A DNA stretch of 64,000 bases from Lachnospiraceae bacterium (GTDB lineage: Bacteria; Bacillota; Clostridia; Lachnospirales; Lachnospiraceae). Made by a program: the position numbers and the translations under genes. This document shows positions 32,079 to 41,111 of this stretch, piece by piece (the first letter of the stretch is position 1; each line of letters opens with the position of its first letter). Where the stretch lies: NCBI GenBank assembly GCA_022791635.1, contig JAAVZL010000005.1:1-64000 (forward strand), written 5' to 3'. The notes beneath the pieces are model-generated. The model was given only the letters and a program-made list of their open reading frames with translations, was not told the origin of the DNA and did no database searches.

Positions 32079-33404
32079 ATGAGCAAACCAATCGTGGCCA
32101 TCGTAGGGCGGCCAAACGTAGGGAAATCAACCCTGTTCAATGCTCTGGCAGGCGAGGAGATTTCGATTGTAAAGGACACGCCGGGAGTCACCAGGGATCG
32201 GATTTATGCGGATGTGGCCTGGCTTGACCGGGCTTTCACCCTTATTGACACCGGCGGCATTGAGCCGGACAGCCGGGATGTCATTCTCTCCCAGATGCGG
32301 GAGCAGGCCCAGATTGCCATTGACACGGCGGACGTGATTGTATTTCTCACCGATGTGCGCCAGGGACTTACGGATGCGGATTCCAAGGTGGCGGATATGC
32401 TCCGCCGTTCCGGAAAGACGGTGGTTCTGGTGGTCAATAAGGTGGACAGCTTTCAAAAGCTCATGCCCGATGTGTACGAGTTCTACAACTTGGGCCTTGG
32501 CGATCCCGTTCCCATTTCCTCTGCCTCCCGTCTTGGTCTTGGAGATATGCTGGACGAGGTGGCCGGGCATTTTCCGGAGGAAGGGGAGGAAGAGGAGGAG
32601 GATGACCGGCCCAAGATTGCCATTGTGGGCAAGCCCAACGTGGGCAAATCCTCCATCATCAATAAGCTCACAGGGGAGAACCGGGTGATTGTCTCAGACA
32701 TTGCAGGAACCACCCGGGACGCCATTGATACCAATGTCGTGCGGGGCGGCCAGGAGTACGTATTTATCGACACAGCCGGACTGCGCCGCAAAAGCAAGGT
32801 AAAGGAGGAGCTGGAGCGCTACAGCATTATCCGCACGGTGACGGCGGTGGAGCGGGCCGATGTGGTGGTGCTGGTGATTGATGCGGTGGAGGGAGTGACG
32901 GAGCAGGATGCCAAGATTGCAGGCATTGCCCATGACAGAGGGAAGGGCGTGATCATTGCGGTGAATAAGTGGGATGCCATCGAGAAAAATGACAAGACCA
33001 TTTATGAATACACCAACCGCATCCGCACAACCCTGTCCTACATGCCCTATGCAGAGATGCTTTTTCTCTCGGCCCTGACCGGGCAGCGGCTTTCCAAGCT
33101 TTTTGATCTCATTGATCTGGTGATACAGAATCAGAACCTGAGGATTGCAACAGGCGTGCTCAATGAGATTGTGACCGAGGCTGTGGCCCTGCAGCAGCCG
33201 CCCTCGGACAAGGGAAAACGGCTGAAGATCTTCTATGTCACCCAGGTGGCCGTAAAACCGCCCACCTTTGTGATCTTTGTCAATGACAAGGAGCTGATGC
33301 ATTTTTCCTACACCCGATATCTGGAAAATAAGATTCGGGAGGCCTTCGGCTTCAAGGGTACGGCACTTAAATTTTTCATTCGGGAAAGGAAGGGGCAATC
33401 GTGA
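32079..33404 (+). CDS. der: Ribosome-assembly GTPase Der (EngA)
   Basis: The 441-residue protein has two consecutive GTPase domains with P-loops [12 protein letters not shown] (about 9-20) and [12 protein letters not shown] (about 186-197), each followed by DTPG or DTAG, and NKVD or NKWD motifs, then a KH-like C-terminal domain (from about 350). Der is needed for assembly of the 50S ribosomal subunit. Length is typical. AGAGGAG precedes the ATG at 32079. It follows the DUF512 gene by 46 bp and overlaps plsY by one base, so the block is probably one transcript. Confidence 0.97.
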   Translation: MSKPIVAIVGRPNVGKSTLFNALAGEEISIVKDTPGVTRDRIYADVAWLDRAFTLIDTGGIEPDSRDVILSQMREQAQIAIDTADVIVFLTDVRQGLTDADSKVADMLRRSGKTVVLVVNKVDSFQKLMPDVYEFYNLGLGDPVPISSASRLGLGDMLDEVAGHFPEEGEEEEEDDRPKIAIVGKPNVGKSSIINKLTGENRVIVSDIAGTTRDAIDTNVVRGGQEYVFIDTAGLRRKSKVKEELERYSIIRTVTAVERADVVVLVIDAVEGVTEQDAKIAGIAHDRGKGVIIAVNKWDAIEKNDKTIYEYTNRIRTTLSYMPYAEMLFLSALTGQRLSKLFDLIDLVIQNQNLRIATGVLNEIVTEAVALQQPPSDKGKRLKIFYVTQVAVKPPTFVIFVNDKELMHFSYTRYLENKIREAFGFKGTALKFFIRERKGQS

Positions 33405-34051
33405 TGGAACGCCTTGTTTGCGTACTGATAGGATATGTGTTTGGCCTGTTTCAGACCAGTTACTTATATGGAAAAATGAAAGGAATTGACATTCGGGAGC
33501 ACGGAAGCGGCAATGCGGGAGCCACCAACGCCCTGCGGACGCTGGGGAAAAAGGCCGGCGCCATCACCTTTTTCGGAGATTGCTTTAAGTGTGTCTTTGC
33601 GGTGATTGCCGTGCGGCTTCTCTTTCGGAATTACGGCGATCCCGGGGAGCATATGGGAGTCCTTCTTGGCATGTACGCCTCCATGGGCGTGATTTTAGGC
33701 CACAATTTTCCCTTCTACCTAGGCTTCAAAGGAGGCAAGGGCATAGCGGCGACAGCCGGCTTGTTTGTGAGCCTGGACCCGGTTTTGATGGTGATTGCGG
33801 CGGCAAGCTTTGTGATCTCCGTGGCTGTGACAAAGTATGTGTCCGTGGGCTCTATTCTTGTGGTGATAGAGCTGCTGGCCGGTGTGCTCCTCTATGGCTT
33901 TCTTGGAAAATGGGGACTTACCCAGCCGCATTTGTATGAGCTGTACGCCATTACGGCCTTTCTGACCCTGCTTGCCCTATACCGGCATAAGAAGAATATC
34001 AAGGGACTCTTAACAGGAACGGAGCGGAAACTTGGGGAGAAGGCCCAGTAG
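33404..34051 (+). CDS. plsY: Acyl-phosphate:glycerol-3-phosphate acyltransferase PlsY
   Basis: The 215-residue membrane protein has five to six helices with PlsY motifs REHGSGNAGATNALRTLG, the GHNFPFYLGFKGGKGIA segment and VTKYVSVGSI. It transfers the fatty acyl group from acyl phosphate to glycerol 3-phosphate, the first step of phospholipid synthesis. I start at the ATG 33404, which overlaps der by one base; a GTG at 33401 is possible. The next gene is gpsA, which makes its acceptor. Confidence 0.95.
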   Translation: MERLVCVLIGYVFGLFQTSYLYGKMKGIDIREHGSGNAGATNALRTLGKKAGAITFFGDCFKCVFAVIAVRLLFRNYGDPGEHMGVLLGMYASMGVILGHNFPFYLGFKGGKGIAATAGLFVSLDPVLMVIAAASFVISVAVTKYVSVGSILVVIELLAGVLLYGFLGKWGLTQPHLYELYAITAFLTLLALYRHKKNIKGLLTGTERKLGEKAQ

Positions 34052-34111
34052 CGAAGAAGAGGAAAATACAAAAATTGCAGGGAAAAGAAAGTAAAAAAGG
34101 AGATGGATGCC

Positions 34112-35122
34112 ATGGCAAAGGTAAGTGTGATCGGAGCAGGAAGCTGGGGGACGGCCCTGTCCTTATTGCTCCACAACAACGGACATGAGGTGACCCTCTG
34201 GTCCATTATGGAAGCAGAGGTAGCGATGCTCAATGAGCAGCATGAGCACAAGGATAAGCTTCCGGGGGTGAGATTGCCGGAGGATATGCGGATTACAACG
34301 GATCTTGAGAGCAGCATCAAGGGAGCAGAGCTGATGGTGCTGGCAGTGCCTTCTCCCTTTACCAGAAGCACGGCCCACAGCATGGCTCCTTTTGTGGAGG
34401 AAGGGCAGATTATTGTAAATGTAGCCAAGGGCATTGAGGAATCCACCCTTATGACCCTGACGGAAATCCTGGAGGAGGAGATTCCCAATTGCCGGGCTGC
34501 CGTGCTCTCGGGACCGAGCCATGCCGAGGAGGTTGGAAGAGGACTTCCCACCACCGTGGTGGCCGGAGCCCATGACCGGGCCACGGCAGAATTTATCCAG
34601 AATGTTTTTATGAATCAGGTATTTCGGGTATATACCAGTCCGGATATGCTTGGCATTGAGCTGGGGGGCGCCCTTAAGAATGTCATCGCGCTGGCAGCCG
34701 GGATTGCCGACGGCCTGGGCTATGGGGACAATACCAAGGCGGCGCTCATAACCAGAGGCATTGCGGAGATGAGCCGCATCGGACTGGCTATGGGAGGCCG
34801 GATTGAGACCTTTAACGGTCTGTCCGGCATCGGAGATCTCATTGTGACCTGTGCTTCCGTGCACAGCAGGAACCGGAAGGCCGGATATCTCATGGGCCAG
34901 GGAAGGACCATGAAGGAGGCTATGGATGAGGTAAAAATGGTGGTGGAAGGTGTGTACTCCGCCAAGGCCGCCGTTGGCCTTGCCAGGAAATACGGGGTGG
35001 AGATTCCCATTATCGAGCAGGTGAATGCGGTTCTCTTTGAGGATAAGCCGGCCCGGGAGGCGGTCAATGAGCTGATGCTTCGGGATAAGAAGATTGAGAA
35101 CCCACTTTTGCCCTGGGAATAG
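34112..35122 (+). CDS. gpsA: Glycerol-3-phosphate dehydrogenase [NAD(P)+]
   Basis: The 336-residue enzyme reduces dihydroxyacetone phosphate to glycerol 3-phosphate. The N-terminus has the Rossmann motif VIGAGSWGTALS, followed by SGPSHAEEVGRGLPT and the catalytic-domain segment LGGALKNVIALAAG with GDLIVTCASVHSRN. I choose ATG 34112 over 34103, because AAGGAG lies 9 bases before the former and abuts the latter. It is in the same direction as plsY, 60 bp downstream, which gives a direct pathway link. Confidence 0.96.
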   Translation: MAKVSVIGAGSWGTALSLLLHNNGHEVTLWSIMEAEVAMLNEQHEHKDKLPGVRLPEDMRITTDLESSIKGAELMVLAVPSPFTRSTAHSMAPFVEEGQIIVNVAKGIEESTLMTLTEILEEEIPNCRAAVLSGPSHAEEVGRGLPTTVVAGAHDRATAEFIQNVFMNQVFRVYTSPDMLGIELGGALKNVIALAAGIADGLGYGDNTKAALITRGIAEMSRIGLAMGGRIETFNGLSGIGDLIVTCASVHSRNRKAGYLMGQGRTMKEAMDEVKMVVEGVYSAKAAVGLARKYGVEIPIIEQVNAVLFEDKPAREAVNELMLRDKKIENPLLPWE

Positions 35123-35254
35123 GAGCCGGCCAACGCCATTTTAGGGCAGCCTTTTTGTGTCTGAAAAACGGGCATAATTGCAATGGATAGTTGGTGGAGT
35201 TTCCTTCTTGAGGCAGTTATCATGTTAGTATGAAGAACACAAGGAGGGAATGGC

Positions 35255-35707
35255 ATGAGTTTAGGAAATCATTTGTTTGAAGCGAGAAAGAAGCGGGGCT
35301 TATCTCAGGAGGAGGTTGCGGGAAAGCTCGGCGTGAGCAGGCAGACTATCTCGAAATGGGAGACGGATGAGACATTGCCGGATATTCAGCAGTCCAAGCG
35401 GCTTGCCGTATTGTACGGCCTGTCGCTGGATGAGCTGGTGGAATTTGATCTGGATGTGAAGGAGATTGAGGAGGCCATCGCCCGGACCAGCGAGAAGGTG
35501 TCCGATAAAATCGACTGGACGAAGGCCTGGAGTAAGAAATACCCGATATTGGTACAGTACCAGAAGGAGGTGGAGATAGATTTTTACGCCTCCAGACTGG
35601 ATGAACTGCTCCGTGATCTGGAGAAGAGATTTGGGTATGGCGAGCTGAACTCGTTTCTGGTTTTGAAGGATATCCTGGCCACGGTGTGGAAGCGCAGGAA
35701 GAAGTGA
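35255..35707 (+). CDS. XRE-family transcriptional regulator
   Basis: The 150-residue protein has an N-terminal Cro/CI helix-turn-helix (LSQEEVAGKLGVSRQTISKW) and a helical C-terminal half of unknown fold. AAGGAGGGAATGGC precedes the ATG. The intergenic bases 35123-35254 show a weak promoter, TTGCAATGG and TATCATG-like, that I do not score. It is followed by the Rpn fragment. Its target is unknown. Confidence 0.82.
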   Translation: MSLGNHLFEARKKRGLSQEEVAGKLGVSRQTISKWETDETLPDIQQSKRLAVLYGLSLDELVEFDLDVKEIEEAIARTSEKVSDKIDWTKAWSKKYPILVQYQKEVEIDFYASRLDELLRDLEKRFGYGELNSFLVLKDILATVWKRRKK

Positions 35708-35717
35708 GCTGTGAAGC

Positions 35718-36023
35718 GTGGTAACGCAGATTAAGCTTAGCGATGAAATGGAGGCGGCGTACATGCGGACAGAGGAGAGAGAACGGCTGATACGGGAAAA
35801 AGGGCAAAAGATAGGTGAGAAGAAAAAAGAAATTCAGATTATTTGCGACAATCTTAAAAAGGGAAGATCTCCGGAAGAAATAGCAGATTTTCTGTGTAAG
35901 GATCTGAAAGAAATCCAGGATATCTGCCGTATAGCCGAAGCATTTGCTCCGGAATATCACATTGAAAATATTTACCGGGAGCTAAGGCTTGCTAATATAA
36001 CAGAGGAAGAGACATTTATGTAA
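35718..36023 (+). pseudogene. C-terminal fragment of an Rpn/PD-(D/E)XK nuclease-like transposase
   Basis: About 101 residues (from GTG 35718, or 91 from ATG 35748) read like the C-terminal tail of Rpn-family recombination-promoting nucleases: a lysine/glutamate-rich coiled segment (RLIREKGQKIGEKKKEIQI) followed by a GRSPEEIADFLCKDLKEIQD motif that resembles a degenerate helix-turn-helix. The catalytic N-terminal nuclease domain is absent. It is thus a remnant of a mobile-type gene. No ribosome site precedes it. The weak hairpin at 36035-36060 that follows shares the CTGTCACAAAATA word. Confidence 0.55.
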
Positions 36024-36072
36024 TTCTGGTGTGGACTGTCACAAAATAGAACAGCCCCTGTTTAACGGAAAG

Positions 36073-36578
36073 CTATTTATGCTTCAAAAGCTTCTTTTTA
36101 AAAGCCCGAATTTTCCCTATGTGCCTGCTGGTAAAGAGCACGGCTGTAAGCAAAATGCCGAATGCAAGCCCGGTGCAGAAGGAGGCGATTGCTTCCGTAT
36201 AGCCGCTGTCTGTCAGTCCCAAGGTCTCCAGTGCCAGAAATACGGCAAATGCCAAAACGCCTATCCAGGAGAACATATGGAGCCTTCTTATGATGCGTAT
36301 GGTTTCCTCACTGCTGTAATCGGCTACCTTCAATGCGGTTTCTTTTAATTCTCTGCCCATGTCTTCCTTTTTCCTTTCTCTGTCCAACAGCTCCCGAAGA
36401 TCTACCTCAAAAAAATCTGCAAGCTCTATAAGGACCGTGATGTCCGGCAAATTTCGTCCTGTTTCCCAACGTGATACGGTCCGGCCCGATACATAGAAGT
36501 TTTCCGCCAGCTGTTCCTGAGTGAGATTTTTTCGTTCCGCAGTTCTTTTAGGAAGCTGCCTATCTTTTTTTGATCCAT
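36073..36578 (-). pseudogene. XRE-family regulator with membrane helices, frameshifted in an A-run
   Basis: The start MDQKKIGSFLKELRNEK is at 36578 behind AGGAGGG, in one frame. The remainder (NLTQEQLAENFYVSGRTVSR, then a helical linker and two membrane helices) is in the next frame to 36073. The break is at the T6 of 36527-36532 (A6 on the coding strand); one more A restores a normal XRE sequence. This may be a mutation, a sequencing error, phase variation, or slippage decoding. The upstream half has no stop in its frame until after the shift. The gene is divergent from blaI. Confidence 0.75.
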
Positions 36579-36741
36579 TTGTTCCCTCCTTCTTGACGCA
36601 GCCTGCTTTGTCAGCCGGGTAGATTTGAAAGTTTGCTTTGATAACGCTTTGTTCTTTATCAGAATATCGGAAATTGCGGAAAATGAACAGGACACAAAAG
36701 GAGAAATGGGCTGTGCCTGCAAAAAAATAGTTCTTGATATA

Positions 36742-36789
36742 CAAGACTACATATAGTAGTCTTGTGGTATGGACTACAGAAAGTAGTAC
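36742..36789. promoter_or_regulatory. Two BlaI-type operators between the divergent regulators
   Basis: CAAGACTAC-ATATA-GTAGTCTTG (36742-36764) is a perfect 9-bp inverted repeat. A second site, GACTAC-AGAAA-GTAGTA (36772-36788), lies 27 bp further. Both match the GACTACA/TGTAGTC-type dyad bound by BlaI/MecI repressors. They control the blaI-like gene and possibly the XRE gene. Confidence 0.75.
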
Positions 36790-36876
36790 AAAAATGTTGG
36801 TATGCCTGACGCTGTAAGTAAACCGGCCGAATCGAATTTTTGATGTACGAAATATGGCAGGAAAGGAAAGAGTATC

Positions 36877-37182
36877 ATGGCAGAGATACAATTAGGTGTC
36901 ATTGAGGCCCGGTTTGCGGATATGATTTGGGAGCATGAGCCGGTGACCTCCTCGGAGCTGGTAAAGCTGGCGGCGGAAGCATTCACCTGGAAGCGGACCA
37001 CCACTCACACCGTTTTAAAGCGGCTGTGCGACAAGGGCTTATTCCAAAACCAAAAGGGAACGGTGACCAGTCTCATTCCCCGGTCCCAGTTTTATTCCAT
37101 GCAGAGCCAAAGATTTGTGGAGGACGCCTTCGGCGGCTCCCTCCTGGCCTTTATAGCCACTTTCACAAAAACAGCACATTGA
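36877..37182 (+). pseudogene. BlaI/MecI-family repressor, frameshifted near its C-terminus
   Basis: The 101 residues show a BlaI winged helix: LGVIEARFADMIWEHEPVTS, a recognition region with KRTTTHTVLKRLCDKGLFQN, and the wing. After ATFTK the frame hits a stop at 37180-37182, whereas the next frame continues with NSTLTPEEAASIRKMIDKAE, the C-terminal dimer helix expected of BlaI. Inserting one A at the A5 run of 37167-37171 joins the halves, after which the frame runs directly into the BlaR-like protein. Loss of the dimer helix should weaken repression. GGAAAGGAAAGAG precedes the ATG. Confidence 0.75.
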
Positions 37183-37241
37183 CGCCGGAAGAGGCGGCGA
37201 GTATTCGGAAAATGATAGACAAAGCAGAGAGAGGTGAGAGA

Positions 37242-38954
37242 ATGGAAAAAATTTTTTTGAAAATTCTGGCCTTTGGAGAGATCGGAGTGAAGACCCGGGT
37301 GAAAGCAGTTCTGAACTACCATAAGCCCGCTTTCTGGCTGGTGATTGCCGCTGTTCTTGCCTGTATCGCAGTTGCGGTCTGCTTTCTGACCAATCCAAGG
37401 CAGGATACCTACCAGGTAAAGATTGTCATTCCGGCGGGAAGTACGAGGGATGAGATTACGTATTCGGAGGAGGAAATTTCTCCCTTTGGCGATCGGATTG
37501 TCCTGTCCGCAGGGGACGGACTGGGTGATACGGAGGTTGTCTTGTTTCCGATGGAATGGGAGGAGGATCGGGCCTACGAGCCTGCCTACCTGACTCCCGG
37601 AATGCCGGTGAAAATGGAGGCGGAAAAGGGCGCCTGGTTCCGAATCGGCATCCGTGCGGACAATCCGACAAAGGAAGACAGAGTTGTCTATGTTCGGGCA
37701 AAGGGCGTAGACATCCGGATCGTAGATAAGATCGCCCCGGCTGTGATTCCTATGGTCATGGTAAATGACAAATACTATTATGACACGGGCAGAGAGAGTG
37801 GAAGAGCGGACCGAAGTCCGGACATAGACGGAGAAATTACCTCCACGGTAGAAGGAACCGAGAAGCCTGCAAAAAATAATCAGTCCAATTTCGGCGCCGG
37901 CTATGTCTATCAGTTTGGCGAAAATGATACCATTGAGGTTCAAATAGATGAAAAATGGATCATTTTTGAGTACCGCAGCGGAGACGGCAGTTTGATCCGC
38001 TTTGGAGATCACTGGTACAGCGCAGGAGATCTGTCCACGCAGACCATAGAGTGGCTTCAGTGGTACAACAGCCTTTCCGAGGAGGAGCAGCTTGCGGTGA
38101 GCTATGTGCCCTGGGATCTGCAGCATATGGAGGGGGTTGAAGCAGAAGAGACGGAGGATACAGCGAAAGCTCAGGAAGGGGAAGCCGACGCTCTGGAAGA
38201 GGCCATTTCCAGGGAGATCCTTAAGAAAAATGAAGGTGCCTACGCAGACAGCTATGATCTTGCCTGCTGTGATTTCGCGGCTCTGGGAACGGAAGCTGCT
38301 TCGGATGCCCTGGCAGAGGATGGAACGGAGACGGTTACTTGCTATGGGTGGGCCATGTACCAGGAGTATCGGATTACGGAGCAGGGACTTGAGAACGTGG
38401 GAGGCAGCTATGTGCCGGCTGCCCTGACCTTTGAACATAAGGGAAATGCCTATACCCTGACAGAATACTGGGAGCCCCGGGATGGCAGCTATTTCGTCTC
38501 GGACGTCCGCAGCAAATTCCCCCGATTCGATCCTCAGGTGACGGAGGACGCAATTGACAGCCAGAAGTTTGTCCTGGAACAGACACAGCGCTGCTACCGG
38601 CAGGCGGTAGAGTTCTCGGATCTTGACACAGACAGGACAGTGAAGCGGCTGTTGAATACCATATGCGATAGCCCGGCTGCTTCCTCAAATCCCGGAGACT
38701 ATGTAAAGGAGCATGCAATAGAGTACCGGGAGCTTCTCTATTATGGAGAGTATACACTCCGCTATTGCCTGAACCGTTTCCGCCAGGGAAATGAAACGGG
38801 ACTGGAGGGAAGAATGATGGCCCTTGTCTGCGAGGAGCTTTTGCAGACGAAAGGGAGCATTCCGGCAGACGCCGGGACAGCAGAAACAGGGCAGCTCTGG
38901 TATGAGATCCTCTATGCACATGGAAGCAATCAAGTGGAGCCGTATTTGGAATAA
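37242..38954 (+). CDS. BlaR1-like sensor protein lacking the M56 peptidase domain
   Basis: The 570-residue product begins MEKIFLKILAFG, like BlaR1, then goes directly to GVKTRVKAVLNYHKPAFWLV, the region that in BlaR1 follows the zinc peptidase, with the last membrane helix VIAAVLACIAVAVCFLTNP (residues about 35-53). The transmembrane N-terminal half and the HExxH site are missing, which points to an internal in-frame deletion. The extracellular part is a long sensor region with KEDRVVYVRAKGVDIRIVDK and a strongly acidic linker (near 300-315). It may sense but cannot cleave BlaI. It starts 59 bp after the blaI stop. Confidence 0.7.
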   Translation: MEKIFLKILAFGEIGVKTRVKAVLNYHKPAFWLVIAAVLACIAVAVCFLTNPRQDTYQVKIVIPAGSTRDEITYSEEEISPFGDRIVLSAGDGLGDTEVVLFPMEWEEDRAYEPAYLTPGMPVKMEAEKGAWFRIGIRADNPTKEDRVVYVRAKGVDIRIVDKIAPAVIPMVMVNDKYYYDTGRESGRADRSPDIDGEITSTVEGTEKPAKNNQSNFGAGYVYQFGENDTIEVQIDEKWIIFEYRSGDGSLIRFGDHWYSAGDLSTQTIEWLQWYNSLSEEEQLAVSYVPWDLQHMEGVEAEETEDTAKAQEGEADALEEAISREILKKNEGAYADSYDLACCDFAALGTEAASDALAEDGTETVTCYGWAMYQEYRITEQGLENVGGSYVPAALTFEHKGNAYTLTEYWEPRDGSYFVSDVRSKFPRFDPQVTEDAIDSQKFVLEQTQRCYRQAVEFSDLDTDRTVKRLLNTICDSPAASSNPGDYVKEHAIEYRELLYYGEYTLRYCLNRFRQGNETGLEGRMMALVCEELLQTKGSIPADAGTAETGQLWYEILYAHGSNQVEPYLE

Positions 38955-38981
38955 ATGATTTAGCGGCAGATTTTTTCCATG

Positions 38982-39353
38982 TTAACGAGCGGGTACAATC
39001 TCAATCCAATAGCCGTCCGGGTCTTCAATAAAGTAAATGCCCATATCCGGATTTTCGAAGCAGATACAGTCCATTTCCTGGTGCTTTTTGTGGGCGGCGT
39101 CCATATCATCCGTGGTAAAGGCCAGATGGATCTCGTTGTCCCCCAGGTTATAGCGGTCTGCCTCCCAGTCCCGAAGCCAGGTGAGCTCAAGCTGAAAGCC
39201 GGTTTTGCCGTCCGTGAGATAGCAGAGGATGAAGCTGCCATCCTTAGCCTCCTTCCTGCGGGCCACCTTAAGACCGAGGGCTTCCTCATAGAAGCGTAAG
39301 GACTTCTCCAGATTGATGACATTGTAATTGTAGTGGGCAAATTGGAAATTCAT
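38982..39353 (-). CDS. Glyoxalase/VOC-family protein (lactoylglutathione lyase-like)
   Basis: The 123-residue protein has two paired beta-alpha-beta-beta-beta modules. Metal-site positions are the His in the N-terminal FAHYNYNV and in EIHLAFTT, and the C-terminal glutamates in FIEDPDGYWIEIVP. Length fits a single VOC domain. The start at 39353 is backed by AAAGGAGAA; an ATG at 39383 would add ten residues. Activity could be glyoxalase I or another vicinal-oxygen-chelate reaction. It lies convergent with the BlaR-like gene. Confidence 0.85.
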   Translation of the reverse strand: MNFQFAHYNYNVINLEKSLRFYEEALGLKVARRKEAKDGSFILCYLTDGKTGFQLELTWLRDWEADRYNLGDNEIHLAFTTDDMDAAHKKHQEMDCICFENPDMGIYFIEDPDGYWIEIVPAR

Positions 39354-39402
39354 GGTAAATTCTCCTTTCATTGATCTGCACATGCTTTGTGTGCATAGAG
39401 GT

Positions 39403-40110
39403 TTACTGGGTAAAGCTCTGTCCGCGGCCTGTGATTCGCACGACCCGGCTAAGCTTTGGGTGGTCAGGATGCTCCAAAAGCCAGCGGTCGATGATCCCGT
39501 AATCCTCCCAGCAATGCATGGGATAGATCCGCTCCTTTTGGCTTTCCTTTGCAGTCAGGGACAGAAAGTAATCAAACCCAAGACAGTAGTAGTCCTCCTG
39601 CCTGGGATCCAGGGGAAGGAAGGCAGCGTCCACCTGGATATTTTGCAGTGGTTCGATATACTGGTCAAAGTGTTCCTTCATCTGCCGGTTCCAGCTCTCC
39701 GGTTCTCCGGGCCAGCGCCAGTCATTTAAGTCTCCGGCATGGTAAATCGTTTTCCCCTCCATTTGAACCAGAAAAGCCACCCCCTCATCCGTGGATTTCA
39801 GGGTCCTTATGGATAGCTGCTCTGTTTCATGGCTCTCCCCTGGCCTTAAGCGTGTCGTCCGACAGTGAAGGGCCTTTGGCACCCGGCTTTCCCAGATGTC
39901 GTGGGATAAGAAAAAGAGAGTATCCCGATGCTCCTCTGCCAGAGAAAAAATTTTCGGATTAAAATGGTCCGGATGCCGATGGCTGGAAAAGACATAGAGC
40001 TTTTTTTCCGGGGGAAGCTTTGGCAGGGAGCCCTCATAATAGTCAAAGAGCAGCAGGCTTTCAGAAAGCTCCACCAAAAAGCCGCTGTGTCCAATGTATG
40101 TGATCTGCAT
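39403..40110 (-). CDS. MBL-fold metallohydrolase (UlaG-like)
   Basis: The 235-residue protein has the metal-binding HRHPDHF motif (HxHxDH type, about 44-49), a further TIYHAGDLNDW with His and Asp, and a C-terminal YPMHCWEDY histidine, in the usual metallo-beta-lactamase order. Resemblance is to the UlaG/RomA branch. It is cytosolic and its substrate is unknown. It is leftward, 49 bp upstream of the glyoxalase-like gene, so the two may be co-transcribed. Confidence 0.85.
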   Translation of the reverse strand: MQITYIGHSGFLVELSESLLLFDYYEGSLPKLPPEKKLYVFSSHRHPDHFNPKIFSLAEEHRDTLFFLSHDIWESRVPKALHCRTTRLRPGESHETEQLSIRTLKSTDEGVAFLVQMEGKTIYHAGDLNDWRWPGEPESWNRQMKEHFDQYIEPLQNIQVDAAFLPLDPRQEDYYCLGFDYFLSLTAKESQKERIYPMHCWEDYGIIDRWLLEHPDHPKLSRVVRITGRGQSFTQ

Positions 40111-40189
40111 GATGATTTCCTTTCTTTTCTGTATTTTACTATAACGTTTTTCGCGCGTCTGCGCAAGCTTGAAAATTTTGCAGTTCAGA

Positions 40190-40218
40190 TTGTTTCAACT
40201 GGGGGAAAATGATATAAT
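40190..40218 (+). promoter_or_regulatory. Promoter of the zinc-ribbon membrane protein
   Basis: TTGTTT (40190-40195) and TATAAT (40213-40218) have a 17-bp spacer, 78 bp before the start at 40296. Confidence 0.65.
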
Positions 40219-40295
40219 TTAAAAGAATTTGGCAAAGAAAGCTTTGGCTGCAGGAAAACAGCAGAGCGTTTCAAAGTGAAGGATGGGAGGAAGCC

Positions 40296-41111
40296 ATGAA
40301 GTGTTTTAATTGTGGCAAGAAGTTTGACTACGAGAAATATTATGGGATTTGCCCCAAATGCGGCTGTTTCAATAAAGAGGAGACGGCGCAGGAGCAGCAT
40401 CAGCGGTATCATGACGAATACGACAACGGCTATCAGCATTCGGAGCAAGTCCATACCGTGAGCTCCTATGTACAGGTAAGAGAGACAAAGAAAATAAGCA
40501 GCCGGGGAAGCACGATTTTCCTGATTGTTTCCATTTTGATTTTCCTTACGGTTGTCTTTGGCCTGACTGCCTTTGCCTTCCTGTATAGTCAGGGGCAGGA
40601 AAAAAGTCTGCAAAGAGAGGTAGTGGAGTCTGAGGCAGATCACAGGACCCATACCACAGGAGAATCCTTTTCCTTTCAGGCCATGACGCTGACCGTGGAG
40701 GAAGCGTGGGTGGTTGGTGAGGGCTATAAGACAGACGAAGGCCTTGCCAAGGGGAAGAAGCTTGTGGCCGTAAGGCTTTTGGGGGAGAGCGACGGGGAAT
40801 GGTCGGATGAAAACGAGCTCTCGGATGCATATATTCGTCATGACGGCTTTTGCTATCTGCAGATTCCAAGCTATGAGGCTTTTGACTATGAAGAATTATA
40901 CGGAATCGAGCTTTTTGGAAAATATGCGCTGTGCGGAGCCAGGGAGTGTGAGGGATGTCTGGTATTCTGGCTGGATGAGGATGCAGAGGAGTTTACCCTG
41001 TGCCTGGAGGAACGTGAGGGGGAGAACCTTGCATTTATCCGGACCATTCATTCCATTGAGATAAAGCTTGAGGAGGAAAAGGCAGATGAGTCGTATGGTG
41101 AAGGGAATTAA
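40296..41111 (+). CDS. Membrane protein with N-terminal zinc ribbon
   Basis: The 271-residue protein starts with a zinc ribbon of four cysteines (CFNCGKKFDYEKYYGICPKC, residues 3-22). A single membrane helix (about 75-96) follows a hydrophilic linker, and the C-terminal 170 residues are extracytoplasmic and beta-rich, resembling DUF4352-type modules. AGGAAGCC precedes the ATG. The gene overlaps the next one by 26 bp. I do not know its role; sensor or stress function is only a guess. Confidence 0.75.
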   Translation: MKCFNCGKKFDYEKYYGICPKCGCFNKEETAQEQHQRYHDEYDNGYQHSEQVHTVSSYVQVRETKKISSRGSTIFLIVSILIFLTVVFGLTAFAFLYSQGQEKSLQREVVESEADHRTHTTGESFSFQAMTLTVEEAWVVGEGYKTDEGLAKGKKLVAVRLLGESDGEWSDENELSDAYIRHDGFCYLQIPSYEAFDYEELYGIELFGKYALCGARECEGCLVFWLDEDAEEFTLCLEEREGENLAFIRTIHSIEIKLEEEKADESYGEGN

